From Heloderma charlesbogerti (taxonomy: Eukaryota > Chordata > Lepidosauria > Squamata > Helodermatidae): a stretch of DNA of 64,000 bases. Each line of letters starts with the position of its first letter. The first letter of the stretch is position 1. Positions 52,830 to 63,639 of this stretch are shown here, piece by piece. The stretch lies in contig JANEZZ010001676.1 in assembly GCA_026122225.1 (NCBI GenBank), forward strand, positions 248,001-312,000. Direction: 5' to 3'. The notes under the pieces are model-generated. The model was not told where the DNA came from. It was given only the letters and a program-made list of their open reading frames with translations, and made no database searches. The position numbers and the translations under genes were made by a program.

Positions 52830-53560
52830 AAGAAAGCCCTACTGGATCAGGCCTAAGGTCCATTTAGTCCAGCTTTCCACAGGGACCAGCCAGATGCCCT
52901 CTGGGAAGATACAAGGGCCCTGGCCCAGTGGTAGGGCCCCTGCTTTGCATGCAGAAGTTCCCTGTTTCAATCCCCGGCAGCATCTCCAGGTAGGGCTGGA
53001 GAAACCCTGGAGAGCCTTTGCTGCTAATCAGCGTCACCAATACTGGGCTGGATGGACCAAGGGTCTGACTCCAGAGAAGGCAGCTTCCTGGGTTCCTAAA
53101 AGGTAGAATGTATCTGAACCTGGAAAGTCCATCTAGATATTGTCGCAAGCAGTCGCGGATAGCTGCATCCTCCATGAATGTGCCGCTAACTTAGATGGCT
53201 TCCAAAGATTAGTGACTATCGTCATATATTGTGGCAACGATCTCTCATAAATTTGTTCTGCCTTCTTTGGAGAAGCACTTTATTTTGGCCGCCTCAAATC
53301 TACCATCTATCAATTTGATGGGATGACCTCTCCCCCAGCCCCACCGATTCGTACTGTTAGGGGAAGGAGAAAATGTCTTCCTTATCCACTTGCTCCACAC
53401 CATGCCTAGTTTAGTACCCCTTTCTCATGTACCCACTTACCGTTTTATAAACTAAAAAGCCCTCAAGCACTGTAATCTTTCCTCGTAGGGGATTTGTTCC
53501 AGCCCCTTAAATATTTTGCTTGCCCCTTTCTGCAGTTTTTTCAGCTATAAAATATCCTTT
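52830..53560 (-). mobile_element. CR1 LINE 3' region, antisense, split by a SINE
   Basis: Left piece: GCCCTACTGGATCAGGCC, GTCCATTTAGTCCAGC. Right piece from 53097: CATCCTCCATGAATGTGCC, GTTCTGCCTTCTTTGGAG, GATGGGATGACCTCTCCC, TTTCCTCGTAGGGGATTTGT. A (GGA)n tract precedes it. Confidence 0.82.
52912..53096 (+). mobile_element. tRNA-derived SINE (Ala-type) inside CR1
   Basis: Box A TGGCCCAGTGGTAGGG, anticodon-arm-like CTGCTTTGCATGCAGAAG, box B GTTTCAATCCC, then CTGGAGAGCCTTTGCTGC and GAAGGCAGCTTCCTGGGTTC. Best sense copy of the family. Confidence 0.93.
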
Positions 53561-53574
53561 AGAGTTGGAGGATA

Positions 53575-54238
53575 AGACTATCAATGGCTACTCGCCATGA
53601 TGGCTATATATTACCTCCAGTATCAGAGGCAGTATGCCAGTTCCTGGAGCACATGATCAGGATGGTGCTGTTGCACTCATGTCCTGTTTGTGGGCTTCCC
53701 ACTGGGGCATTTGGTTGGCCACTGTGTGAACAGAATGCTGGTCTAGATGGACCCTTGATCTGATCCAGCACAGCAAGCTGGAGAGGGTTCAGAGGAGGGC
53801 AACAAAGATGATCAGGGGACTGGAAACAAAGCCCTATGAAGAGAGACGGAAAGAACTGGGCATGTTTAGCCTTGAGAAGAGAAGACTGAGGGGAGATAGG
53901 ATAGCGCTCTTCAAGAACTTGAAAGGTTGTCCCAGAGAGGAAGGCCAGGATCTCTTCTTAATCATCCCAGAGTGCAGGACATGGAATCATGGGCTCAAGT
54001 GACAGGAAGCCAGATTCTGGCTGAACATCAGGAAAAACTTCCTGACTGTAAGAGAAATACGACAATGGAACCAATTACCTGGGGAGGTGGTGGGCTCTCC
54101 CACACTGGAGGCCTTCAAGACGAGGTTGGACAGCCATTTGTCAGGGATGCTCTGACTTGGATTCCTGCACTGAGCAGGGGGTTGGACTCGATGGCCTTGT
54201 AGGCCCCTTCCAACCCTACTATTCTATGATTCTATGAT
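53575..54238 (+). mobile_element. Two CR1 3' fragments in tandem, sense
   Basis: 53575-53772 is a sense copy of the subfamily seen antisense elsewhere (GTTGCACTCATGTCCTG, ACAGAATGCTGGTCTAGATG). From 53774 a second subfamily continues ([40 protein letters not shown]) to the ATTCTATGATTCTATGA tail. Confidence 0.9.
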
Positions 54239-54526
54239 AATATTAAGGCATGATTAGAATAGTGGGAGTTTTATTTTCAGTTCTTTTCCTAACCCATCAT
54301 AAAGGTCAATTTTGCTTCTTTCACCATACACTGCGCTGATGGCTGAGTTTTGAGTGAGCTATCCACCATGACCCCAAGATCTTTCTCCTGGTTAGGCACT
54401 AGCAGTTTGGCTCCTATCAGTGTATACATGAAATCAGGGGAAATATTTTGCCCCAGTGTGCATCACTTGATCTTACTGACACTGAACGTTATTTACTATT
54501 TTGCTGCCTAGCTACACGGTTTACAG

Positions 54527-54731
54527 CAGGCGTGTTGAACCTCAGCATGGCATGCCAAATCTGGCCTGCTTGGGGCCCCAACCCCCAGATGGCCACTCCC
54601 TCTTCCCCGGACCACAACCCCTTTCCCCCACCGCTAATCATTTGGTGGTTTCCCAGCTTTCTCACAGTTTCCCCCCCATTCTAAAAGGTTGAAATGCCTC
54701 TCCTAAGGCTGAGTTACTGGCAGTAAGAGAT

Positions 54732-54807
<76 letters not shown>

Positions 54808-55278
54808 GTTGGTTCTTGGCTGCCTTTCAGGGCAGAATCCCTCCCAAGGTGGCTCACAGCAATAAAATACATAAAAACAGTTAAAATATTAAAAATGATA
54901 AAACATAAACACAATAAAATAACAATTAAAGTGGCAATAAAAGCCGACAATAAAACCAGGAACAACAACAGCAACAACACCAGTCATATCAAGGGAAGGC
55001 CATGGTAAGATATTCGTTTTCAAGGCCTTCTTAAAAGCCTGCAATGGCAGAGCATGGCAGACCTCCAATGGCAACTTGCTCCAAAGGTGTGGGACCACTG
55101 CAGAGAAGGCCCTCTCACGTGTGGCCACCCATGTGAGCATTTGAACTTGAAGCTCAAATATGGTGCATTTTGGCCCTGCCCCTTTCACTTTGGCCCCACC
55201 TACAACTGGGATGCAGGCCTTGTGTACTCCTCCAAAACTGAACTCAGCCCTTCGGGTGAAAGAGGTTCGACACCCCTG
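54527..55278 (-). mobile_element. hAT family A with TSD, split by L2
   Basis: Ends CAGGCGTGTTGAACC and GGTTCGACACCCCTG. Flanks GTTTACAG (54519-54526) and GTTTAGAG (55279-55286) match at 7 of 8 positions. The interior is interrupted at about 54731-55145 by an L2-type tail. Confidence 0.9.
54731..55145 (-). mobile_element. L2-type LINE 3' end nested in hAT
   Basis: (TTTA)n then (GAAA)n at 54731-54806, then CCCTCCCAAGGTGGCTCACA, ATAAAA-rich sequence and GACCACTGCAGAGAAGGCCC, the antisense L2 3' region. Confidence 0.85.
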
Positions 55279-55286
55279 GTTTAGAG

Positions 55287-56156
55287 AGATCCCTTTTCAT
55301 GATCTGCCTGGAGGTTTTGCCAGCCAGAATAATTTGGTATCATCTGCAACTTGGCTACCTCTCTGCTCACCCCAGACTCCAGTTCACTGATGAATAAGTT
55401 AAATGTTGGCAGCCTCAGTGTAGAATGACAGACAACTGTGGAGCCAGAAATTAAGCCCAGTAGGTAAAATGTTCCAGTCGGGATTTGAAAAATGTATCAC
55501 AGGTCCGTACTGAAACGAGCTTTTAAGAGCCTGATGCTGATGGGATATAACCCTGCCACGAGATGTACTAATGAGATTAGCTGCTCAGGAGAACTTGCTT
55601 CCTGCTGATGGGCCACTCTGTGTGGGGTTAGCCACCACACTGTGGCCCGGTTCGTGCTAAAATCCTACTCTTTGTGAGCACGTGTGAGAGGGAGAATGGG
55701 ATAAAGCACAGACGGTGCCTTAGACGTCATTGGCACCACCTATTATTTGTAGAGGTGCCTAAAATAGACCAGGCAAGACATCAACATTGGGAAGTGACCC
55801 AGTCTGATTCACACCATCTGAATGAATGTGTGGATTAGAACACGATTATCCTTCCCATTGCACACTTCTCCGAATTTCGCATTGCAGCTTTTGCTGCAGC
55901 ACGAAACAGCAACAGCAGACCAAAATGTGTATTAAAAATGCCTGTTTTACGATAAAAAGATGCATAAAATGCATATGCATTTCTGTGTGGATTTTTAATA
56001 ACATCACAGATTAATGTGGAAATGGGATGGAATGGACTTCTGAGTGAGCCAATGCAAAACTGATGAAGACTGCAAATAGACTGATCGGTCATTCCCATGG
56101 CAATATATGGAGGTTTTTAAAAGTGGCAGGAAGTACTGTCCCAAAAATGTGCTAAA
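55287..56156. other. ZFPM1: Intronic, mostly unassigned
   Basis: The first 150 bp (ATAATTTGGTATCATCTGCA, GATGAATAAGTTAAAT) resemble antisense CR1 ORF-end sequence. The AT-rich tract 55900-56010 has hAT-like words. No exon. Confidence 0.4.
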
Positions 56157-56238
56157 GGTGCAATCCTACATATGCTTAGACAGAAAAAAGCCCTACGACT
56201 CCCAGCATGCCCCAGCCAGCCATAGGACTGCACCTTAA
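56157..56238. mobile_element. Palindromic TTAA-type MITE, internally deleted
   Basis: GGTGCAATCCTACATATGC, CCCAGCATGCCCCAGCCAGC, then CATAGGACTGCACCTTAAG: both ends kept, most of one arm lost. Confidence 0.82.
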
Positions 56239-56317
56239 GACAGTCTTCATTGATGGTCAAGCTAGGAGCGTCATCTGGTGTATTTTGAGCCCATGAATCA
56301 GTATGGGTCAGTATCAG

Positions 56318-56500
56318 TCCAGAGAGTGAGACTTAAGAGTCGGAAGACCTGGGTTCAAAGCCCCATTCAGTTACAAAGCTCCCTGGATTACTTTGGGCCA
56401 GTAGTTCCCTCTCTCTCCTCCATTTAACCTAACCTACCTCATAGGGTTGTTGTTGTTGTAAGGATAAAATTGGGAAGGGAAATGCCATGGACACCACCCT
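56318..56500 (+). mobile_element. MIR-type CORE-SINE
   Basis: Box-B-like GGGTTCAAAGCCCC, CCTGGATTACTTTGGGCCAG, CTACCTCATAGGGTTGTTGT, then a GTT expansion. It ends about 140 bp from the next ZFPM1 exon. Confidence 0.85.
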
Positions 56501-56641
56501 GTGCTTCTTGGAAGGAGGGGGGGGATGAAACTGCAATCCATCAGAGCTCTTCATGAGGAAACTGCAACCGTTTCTGCTGAGAAAGGTGTTCTGTTTCACT
56601 TCTGCCAGCTTACCAACTGCTTTAGTGGTTATGATCCTTAC

Positions 56642-56775
56642 CAGCTCGCTGTGAACCGGAGAAGCAGGCTCGCTGTGGATATTCCCCTGGTATGGACCCC
56701 AGGATAATCCCTCAGGCACGCTGTGCCGGGCACGCACCTTGCTCCCGCCCTCGGAAGTCATCAGCTCCAGCTCAT
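56642..56775 (-). CDS. ZFPM1: ZFPM1 exon, PR-like region (most 5' exon seen)
   Basis: 134 bp: two bases completing an Asp codon, then 44 codons. Acceptor CTGTCTCTTTTTCAG then ATGAGCTG; donor GAGCTG then GTAAGG (phase 0). Encodes DELELMTSEGGSKVRARHSV, PEGLSWGPYQGN, IHSEPASPVHSEL. Mammalian FOG1 has DELE, RARLS, GLSWGPF-G and ASSPR at the matching place. GLSWGP(Y/F) is the recognisable start of the PR-like domain. The shared Asp codon means at least one earlier coding exon exists. No candidate was found between 56776 and 64000, so the N-terminus lies beyond the window. Confidence 0.93.
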
Positions 56776-56944
56776 CTGAAAAAGAGACAGGGAAAGGTTG
56801 GGGAAGCAGAAAGACCATGCTGTGAACAGGCAGAAGCTTCCCAAGCCTGCTTTGTCAGAAGGGGAGGCCCTCCCATGGCTCTGCCTCCCACTGATGAAAA
56901 ACACTGAAATGGCCTGATTAGGATGGTCCCAAATCGCCTATTGA

Positions 56945-57610
56945 TAGTTCTCCTGCTAATTTATTTATTAGATTTCTGTAATACCCATCAGCCAAAGCTT
57001 TCTGTGTGGTTCACAAAAATTAAAACCATAAAATACAGCACGATAAAATACAATATAAAAGTTTAAATCTACAGTATAAAATAAACATAATAACCAAACA
57101 GAGCCTAGCAGCAGTGCAAAGATTTAAAATACAATAGCAGATTTACAACAGGAACTGAAAAACTAAAACGCCTGGAAAAATACAAAGGTCTTCACCTAGC
57201 GCCGAAAAGAGCATGACATAGGCGCCAAGCGTGCCTCTCTGGGAAGCTCATTCCACAACTGGGATGCCACAACAGAAAAGGCCCTCTTCTTAGTGCCCAC
57301 CCACATCGCTTTCTTTGGCAGGGGCTCCCAGAGAAGGACCACTGAAGATGATCTTAGGGTCTAGGCAGGTGTATATGGGAGGAGACAATCCTTCAGGTAA
57401 CCTGGCCCCAAGCCGTTTAGAGGTTTGAATGTTAACACCAGTACTTTGAATCGGGCCTGGAAATGGACTGGCAGTCAGTGCAAATGGAAAAGTGCTGACA
57501 TAATATGACCATGTTGGCCAGTTCCCATTAGCAATCTCGCTGCCCTATTTTGGACCAGCTGACCGTTTTCAAAGGCAGCCCCACATATAACGCATTGCAG
57601 CAACCCTCTT
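56945..57610 (-). mobile_element. L2-type LINE 3' region, antisense
   Basis: TTTATTTATTAGATTTCTGT, ATACCCATCAGCC, TGTGTGGTTCACAAAAATTA, CATTCCACAACTGGGATGCC, GACTGGCAGTCAGTGCAAAT, CATTGCAGCAACCC. It is the longest 3' UTR copy in the window. Confidence 0.85.
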
Positions 57611-58149
57611 GCCCTCCTTCCTTCTGAAGAAGAAACCAGGGGGGCTGGTCTCTCTCTCTCCTGCTACACCCCTGAGCTTCTCCACCTGCTCATTTGGCCC
57701 TTGGACATTCTTTGGCCTGTGACCGTAGCTGTGATGAGAACAAAACTTCCCACATTAGGGGTCCAGAATTTAACACTTAAAAAAATAAATTACTTTTCCA
57801 AATACCAGGACAGACAAAGATACAAACAAAAATACATCAAGTTTAAGTCTAGTTATTGACAATGGATAGTCCATTTAACATGTTGCTTTTCGCTTTTAGT
57901 TTCCATGCAAAGATATGGGTAGGATCTATTGGCTGCATGCAGGTTTTCTTTGTGGTCCTTCATAACTGCAAATTATACTTAGTCTGTATCCCATAATCGG
58001 AGGAAAAGCTCTGATAGATATTGCTGCACATGCCCCTGATTTGTATATGAAATAAACTCATGCCAACATGCATAAAAATCAGATTTTTTAACTCTCCCTT
58101 GAGCTAATTTAAGTGGATGCATCAAATTTCCTGTCATGGGTCTTTGTTG

Positions 58150-58248
58150 TAGCTCCATGCAACAAGATGGGAGCTTTGCCAGCTGTACCTGGAGATGCTG
58201 GGGATCGAACCTGGGACCTTCTACCACTGAGCTACAGTCCTTCCCATC
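58150..58248 (-). mobile_element. tRNA-derived SINE head, antisense
   Basis: ACCTGGAGATGCTGGGGATC, GAACCTGGGACCTTCT and ACCACTGAGCTACAGTCC are reversed box B and box A. Confidence 0.85.
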
Positions 58249-58491
58249 CTACAGACAGCAACAGTGGTCTCTGTGCCATCTTTCTAAAGTCACCCCATGA
58301 ACCCTGGTGTGTTTTTTTTCCCTGGGTGGGCATCCCCTCATCCCACTGCCTTACCATGCCGGGGGGCGAGAGGGGGAGAAGAGGGGGAGATCAAAGTTTA
58401 TTGGCATTCCTCCATCCGAAAGGGAGTCTCTATTTTGCTTCATTAGGACCCTCGGCTGAGGCGGCTTTGAGCTGTAATGGCCTTGATGGTC

Positions 58492-58593
58492 TGATAAGCT
58501 TCTCGGTTTAATGGCTTAGATAACATGTAAATCGGCTACGAAGACCGGCCTAAAATGTTTTAGCTGCACCTTCATCTTTCAGCGTGCAGATAA
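58492..58593. promoter_or_regulatory. Candidate GATA-bound intronic element
   Basis: Three WGATAR words in 102 bp: TGATAA (58492), AGATAA (58518) and AGATAA in GCAGATAAGATGG (58588). The surrounding 58330-58650 is free of recognised repeats. Confidence 0.38.
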
Positions 58594-58599
58594 GATGGC

Positions 58600-60079
58600 A
58601 GCTAAGCAATACTTGGATGGATGCTAAATAGAGACTCCCAGCACCCTTCTTCGTCCTTCTGAAAGTGGAGAAAAAGGTCGGCACTGCATACCCCGCCCCC
58701 GGCCCTCCAGCGAGGTGTTCCTGGGGAGAGAGGGAGGGAGGCACAGGAGGGAGCTGTCTGGCTGGAGTCCAGGTCCAACTTCCTGCGTGGGAAACAAGGC
58801 CTTGAAATCAGATTGCTCGTTTCACCAAAACACATCAAACGCACCGGGATGGATAGGGAGGCAAAGGTTCCAGGGCACACTAATGCTTATCAGAGAGGAG
58901 GGGAGACCATCGCTCGAGAGGTTTGACATGCCAGGCTGCCCAAGCAACGTTTCCAGTTCCCAAGCTGGCCTTGCACACATGAACTTTACTTACGACAATG
59001 GCAGGAGCATTTCGCTCTCCAAAAAAAGGCCCTTGGCGGATCAGATCCAAAGATCCCTCTTCTTCAGCACCCCATTTCTTACAACAGCTAATCAGCTGCC
59101 ATCTGGAAGCCCACAAGTAGGGCTTGAAGGCCACTGCCCTCTCCCACAGTCAACCCCCAGCAACTGGGGCTTGGAGGTATACACTCTCTGAACATGGAGG
59201 TTCTATTTTAAACTGGTAAGACTGTAACAAAGAGCCTTGTGGGAACAGGCCAAGATGGGCCCGTTGAGTCCAACAGTGGCCAGACTTATGCCTCTGGGAA
59301 ACTCACGATCATTTATAAGATTTTTCACCTGCCTTTCGGGGTGCACTGCCCTCACAATGTTACAAAAATACGAACATACAAATTACAATTACCCGCCCCC
59401 CCGCCAGCTAATGATTTTCAAGCACCAAATGCAGACTACGATAAACCTGTGTCTTCAGGTTTAAATGTGTCTTCAGGTTTAAATGTGCCTTCAGGTTTAT
59501 TTGCTTTTAAAAGCCAGCAGTGATGAGGTCATACATATCTTCTCGGGGAGGGAGGGTCAAAGGTGTGGGGCCACCACTGAGGAAGCTCTATTCGTAGTGC
59601 CCACCAGCCAAATGGCATGAAGGCAAATACCCGACAGCAGAGGACTTTGCAGCTGGCCTTAACAAACCTGTGTGCGCAAGGACAGCCAAAACCACATGCA
59701 GATCTCTGGGAAGCTGCTGCCACCCCCGCTGCCCCTCTAGCGCTTGGCAGTATCTTACAGGCAGTTCTCCTCTTTTACCTTTCAGTGTGCCAGCAGGAAG
59801 CCCTGCCCCTGCTCATGTGTTTTTTTTATAGGCTGGTGATGGTGAAGCAAGGGCACTTTGTATATGATCAGAGGAACCCTTCATTCGCATGACTCCAAAG
59901 CGAACAATCTTTTCTCTTTTTTTTTAAAGCATGCCCACCGGTCCAACTAAGCTCTGCCAATATGGCTACAACAACAGAAATCAGCTGGGAGGTGGGACAG
60001 GCAGAGCTATAAGGAGGTTTAGGGAACAAGCAGAATGAATGAATGAAATCTGGTGTCATTCCTGCAATATGGCTGAAAG
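58600..60079. other. ZFPM1: Intronic, mostly unassigned
   Basis: No exon. A small tandem array is listed separately. 59530-59620 has L2-like antisense words (AAGGTGTGGGGCCACCACTG, GAGGAAGCTC). Confidence 0.4.
59449..59502. repeat. Three tandem copies of an 18-bp unit
   Basis: GTGTCTTCAGGTTTAAAT occurs twice exactly and a third time with three changes. Confidence 0.95.
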
Positions 60080-60375
60080 CCTTCATTATTCCAATCTATA
60101 AAAAAGGCCCCCAAGGTGATCCAAATAATTACTGACCAATGAGTTTGTTCCCTATAGTTGGGAAGGTGTATGCTAGCTTTTGGGGCCTTAAGCTAAAAGT
60201 GTGGATTAATGATACTGATATCTTAGGGGAAGGACAAAAAGGTTTCAAACCAGGTCATTCTGCTTTAGACCACTGTCTGGTTCTGGCCCATCTTGCTCAC
60301 AAGTACGCTAAGCCTAAAGGAGGCAAACCTTTCGCAGCATTTATCGATTTAAAATCTGCCTTTGATTCCAAGCAC
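60080..60375 (+). mobile_element. LINE reverse transcriptase fragment, clade uncertain
   Basis: Translation gives AFIIPIYKKGPQGDPNN, a PMSL-like motif, GQKGFKPGHSALDHCLVLAH and GGKPFAAFIDLKSAFDS. These are RT motifs unlike the CR1, L2 and BovB copies here. R4/RTE-like is possible. Truncated after SAFDS. Confidence 0.75.
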
Positions 60376-61384
60376 AATGGGAAGGGGGCAGTAGTGGGGA
60401 GAGGGCAGTGGGAGGACGGGACGGGGGTGCAGAGGACCATCAGCCTCTCCTACTTCACCCATCAGTCAAGCCAGGTCCTCTTTTTGCATTTCATGGATTT
60501 CTGACCTCTTTAGTTTTTAAGGTTCCACAAGACTCCTTGTTGCTTTGGGGAACTCTGTTGCTTCTAGCACGGAGCTCCCAGCTTAGGCAAGCTCACACTC
60601 TGCTGATCGATGCCTGCTGTTCCTCTGCCCACTCTCGAGGGCGAGGAGGGGTGGACGGCAAAGAGCGGTACCCTGCATCTCTAATCCCTCTCCTAGTGAT
60701 TGTCATGAAGGGCAGGCAGAGCAGGCACAGAGAGAGAAAGCGAGAGCCTGAGCACGTGCGTCTTGGCTTCCAAGCTGATCTATTCCTCCCATGTCTCATT
60801 TCCTCAACAATTCACAGCAAAATCTAATGGGGAGCAGGGCGGAAAAAGAGAGAAAGTGAAGGGAAATCCCTTGGATTCTTTTTAATGAACAGAGGCAGGC
60901 CAAAAAGATGAGCTCAAGCAAAAGCTGTCAAGAAACCCCGGCTGGGCGAAATGCCACATTTCAAGCTAGGAAGGCATGTCAACAGCGCCCACATGGTGTC
61001 TCATGGAGGGTGGCTGATTCTTCCAAGGCCTGTTTGGAAGCAGATCCTTTTGTCCAAGGACCCCGAAGTCTCATTCCCCATGTGTGAGGCCTCTTTGGGC
61101 CTACCTCAATGGAGGGTGGGGGGAGGCACTCTGCATATGCTCAAGGCACTCTCTGTTGTTCTGTGCATTCTAGGGTAACATTTTTGGAATTTAAAACAGA
61201 TTCCAAGATTTAAGACCCAGTGAGCCCTGTCTTGACTTAAGACCTGCAAACAGGGTACTCCCAAGGGGGAATACTTCCTTAGAAAAGAAAGGAAGAACAA
61301 ACAAACAGAGCACTTAGGACTAGCAGACCAAGTTATGGTCCCTTGTGGTTTTGCAAAGGATGGAAACAAGGCATTCAGATCATG
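60376..61384. other. ZFPM1: Intronic, unassigned
   Basis: A short fragment at 60510-60545 (AAGGTTCCACAAGACTCC) matches the tail of the hairpin repeat at 40690. The rest is unrecognised. Confidence 0.4.
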
Positions 61385-61570
61385 CTCAATTTAATTGTCA
61401 CCTCTACATTATTTATTGTATTTTTATTATATATTTGTGATTTTAGAGTCATGATTTTAAAGTTGTGTATGGGGTATTCTGTGTTTTGTATAGGTTGTTA
61501 CCCATTCTGGGCACTTTATGAAGAAGGGTGGGATATCAATCAATCAATCAATCAACCATTCAATCAAATA
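61385..61570 (+). mobile_element. L2-type LINE 3' tail
   Basis: Reads TTGTGTATGGGGTATTCTG, GGGCACTTTATGAAGAAGGG, TGGGATATCAATCAATCAAT, ending in (AATC)n. Confidence 0.65.
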
Positions 61571-61923
61571 AAATACCACTGGAGAGGGAACCTTAAGCAC
61601 TTAGCAAATCTATATTTCCTTTTTTTTACACTTAGGATATTAAAAGCCCTGAAACAATTCAAGGGCCTGTCCGGTATTCTCAGAACATTTGGGTTAGAAA
61701 CAGACCTCCAGCCCAGATGCACAATTGAAACAGAACAATCTCTCCCCGCCCCTCACCTGAGATGTAAAATTTCTGGAAATTTGAGGCCATGGGGGAAAAA
61801 AACGGTGTTTTCTGTTTTTGGGGGGGGAGGGGAATTTTGGGAAAAATTGGAAAATAAGCAATACTTTTAATTTTTTTTAGCACTCCTTACAGATCTAAAG
61901 TCACGTTGTTGCTTTACGACAGA

Positions 61924-62058
61924 CAGCCTTCCCCAACCTGGTACCCTCCAGATATTTTGGACTTCAGGTCCCATCAGCCTCAGGCAGGATGGCCAATGGT
62001 CAGGAATGCTGGGCACTGTGGTCCAAAACATCTGGAGGGCACCAGGTTGGGAAGGCTG
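61924..62058. mobile_element. Palindromic MITE (hAT-like), copy
   Basis: CAGCCTTCCCCAACCTGG is mirrored by CACCAGGTTGGGAAGGCTG. No clear TSD. Confidence 0.9.
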
Positions 62059-62164
62059 CCTTTAAGAACATAAAGCAGCTTTTCTGTTCCTAAAGCTATT
62101 TTATGTATAAGTTTGCTCATAAAATTATCATTATATTTTAAAACTTAAAAAAGTAAACTCAGTT

Positions 62165-62273
62165 TTGTTGTTGTTCAGTCGTTCAGTCGTGTCCGACTCT
62201 TCGTGACCCCATGGACCATAGCACGCCAGGCCTTCCTGTCCTGTGCTCTCTCCCGGAGCATGCTCAAGTTAAA
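62165..62273 (-). mobile_element. BovB or Sauria-type 3' tail, antisense
   Basis: GTTGTTGTTCAGTCG, GTCGTGTCCGACTCTTCGTG, CCATAGCACGCCAGGCCTTC and CTCTCTCCCGGAGCATGCTC match the last 105 bp of the BovB at 7679-10845. Confidence 0.92.
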
Positions 62274-63018
62274 AACTCAGTTAGTAAACTTGTAATTGTC
62301 TGAATATATTAGAACTACATTAAATGTCTACAGCATCAGAAACATAGGACTCTACAGAACAAAACCCAAACTGTTGAGAATGTACAATGGTGACTCTACT
62401 CACATGTTGGGAAACTGAGCATGAATGTCTATCAGTAAAATATACTTTAGATCAATAATTTTAATAAGGAATGAAAGAAATAACTGTGGTGGGAATCTTA
62501 CAGATAGGATTAAAAAACATTTTCCCCATGGCTTCATTATTTCCAGACATTTTACAACTCTAGTCTTTCCCTAAAAGTGCTCTTATTACATAGTTTTTAG
62601 AAATCATTTTGGGGGGAGTAAAGGCTATGTAACAATATATAAATACTTTGTCATAAACGCTAAAAAAAAATTTCATAATCCAAAGCTATTCAATTTTTCC
62701 AGTTTTTTGAAAACAAAAACAAAAACGGTCCTAGGAAAAAAACAGGGGGGAAAAGTTTCCCACAGAATTTTTTGGTTGTTTTTCTGGGCCTTAACATCTC
62801 TCCCCCCTCCCCCCAATATATGCTTCCTAACTCAGTTTGGGACTAGCATCAAAGAGCACTCTGAGCACTTAGCAGATCCACCCAGAAAAGGAGGCTTTGG
62901 GAACTTTTCACAAATTATACTTAAATCACCCAATCGCACTGCATCTACAATTCACCTGCAAAACTCACTGTCTAGATAAGAACAATGGATAAGATTGATA
63001 GCCATATGGTCAAGGAAC
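62274..63018. other. ZFPM1: AT-rich intronic DNA
   Basis: No gene. The last 26 bp (GATAGCCATATGGTCAAGGA) resemble a stretch of CR1 at 32290-32313. Confidence 0.45.
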
Positions 63019-63470
63019 TAGGGATGTCAGAGAATTCTCCCACGGATCTCGGGGAGGCCAAATGCCAGCGCATTCGGCCCCCCAAAATCGGTGGCGGAAC
63101 GGTCTGCCCCCCCGGGACGGGACTTATCTTGGGCGGATCTTCCTAGCGGTGGCTCCAGCGGCGGCCGGTCTTCCAACTGGCTGCTGCTGCCGCCATTTCC
63201 AGGTAAAAAACAAACAAAAAAAACGTGATAGGCTACGTAAAGATTTACGTAGCCTATCACGGCTAGATTTTTAAAAAACACCGTGATAGGCTACGTAAAT
63301 GTTTACGTAGCCTATCACGGCTGACTTAAAACAAAAAACAAAAAACGCGCGTATGCAAATGGCGGCGCCCATGGGCGCTGCCATTTGCGTTCCTTATTTT
63401 GGCACGTCTTAGTCTACGTAAACATTTACGTAGACTAAGACGGCGAAAATAAGGGGAACGCAAATAGCGT
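63019..63470. mobile_element. Palindrome-rich DNA element
   Basis: Begins TAGGGATGTCAGAGAA, the same terminus as the nested hAT at 27840-28264 (reverse of its right end). Contains perfect 18-19-bp palindromes at 63224-63261, 63281-63320 and 63405-63442, each with the centre TACGTAAA-NN-TTTACGTA, and one 17-bp-arm palindrome at 63355-63388. The third is extended by outer arms to about 63383-63467. No right terminus or TSD found. Confidence 0.65.
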
Positions 63471-63563
63471 AGATGCCTCATCACTGATAAATGCCTCATC
63501 TTCACTTTCTATCCCATGTTAATATTTGCAAGTGATCCATCCTGGGTTAAAACAGACTCTTAC

Positions 63564-63639
63564 AGTGTAATCTTATGCATGTGTACTAGATAAGTCCCAA
63601 GGAATTCAATGAGACGAACTCCCAGTTAAATGTGTATGG
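63564..63639. mobile_element. Short MITE of the GCAATCCTATGCATGT type
   Basis: GTGTAATCTTATGCATGTGT, AAGTCCCAAGGAATTCAATG, GTTAAATGTGTATGG: the common reptile block also behind the array at 22790. Confidence 0.65.

Larger units (their letters stand above)
40405..56641 (-). other. ZFPM1: ZFPM1 intron (16.2 kb)
   Basis: Largest complete intron here. It holds MITEs, a BovB fragment, SINEs, CR1 and L2 pieces, a fold-back element, (GA)n tracts and a WGATAR cluster, each listed separately. Segments without recognised repeats include 41650-43455, 44643-45130, 47970-48880 and 50940-51790. Confidence 0.9.

Noticed and set aside
52912..53096. Functional tRNA gene
   Set aside because: The head resembles tRNA-Ala but lacks intact arms and is followed by a SINE body repeated elsewhere.
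58602..58880. Possible 5' ZFPM1 exon on the minus strand
   Set aside because: Translation does not resemble the FOG1 N-terminal acidic and proline-rich region, and no phase-1 donor was seen.
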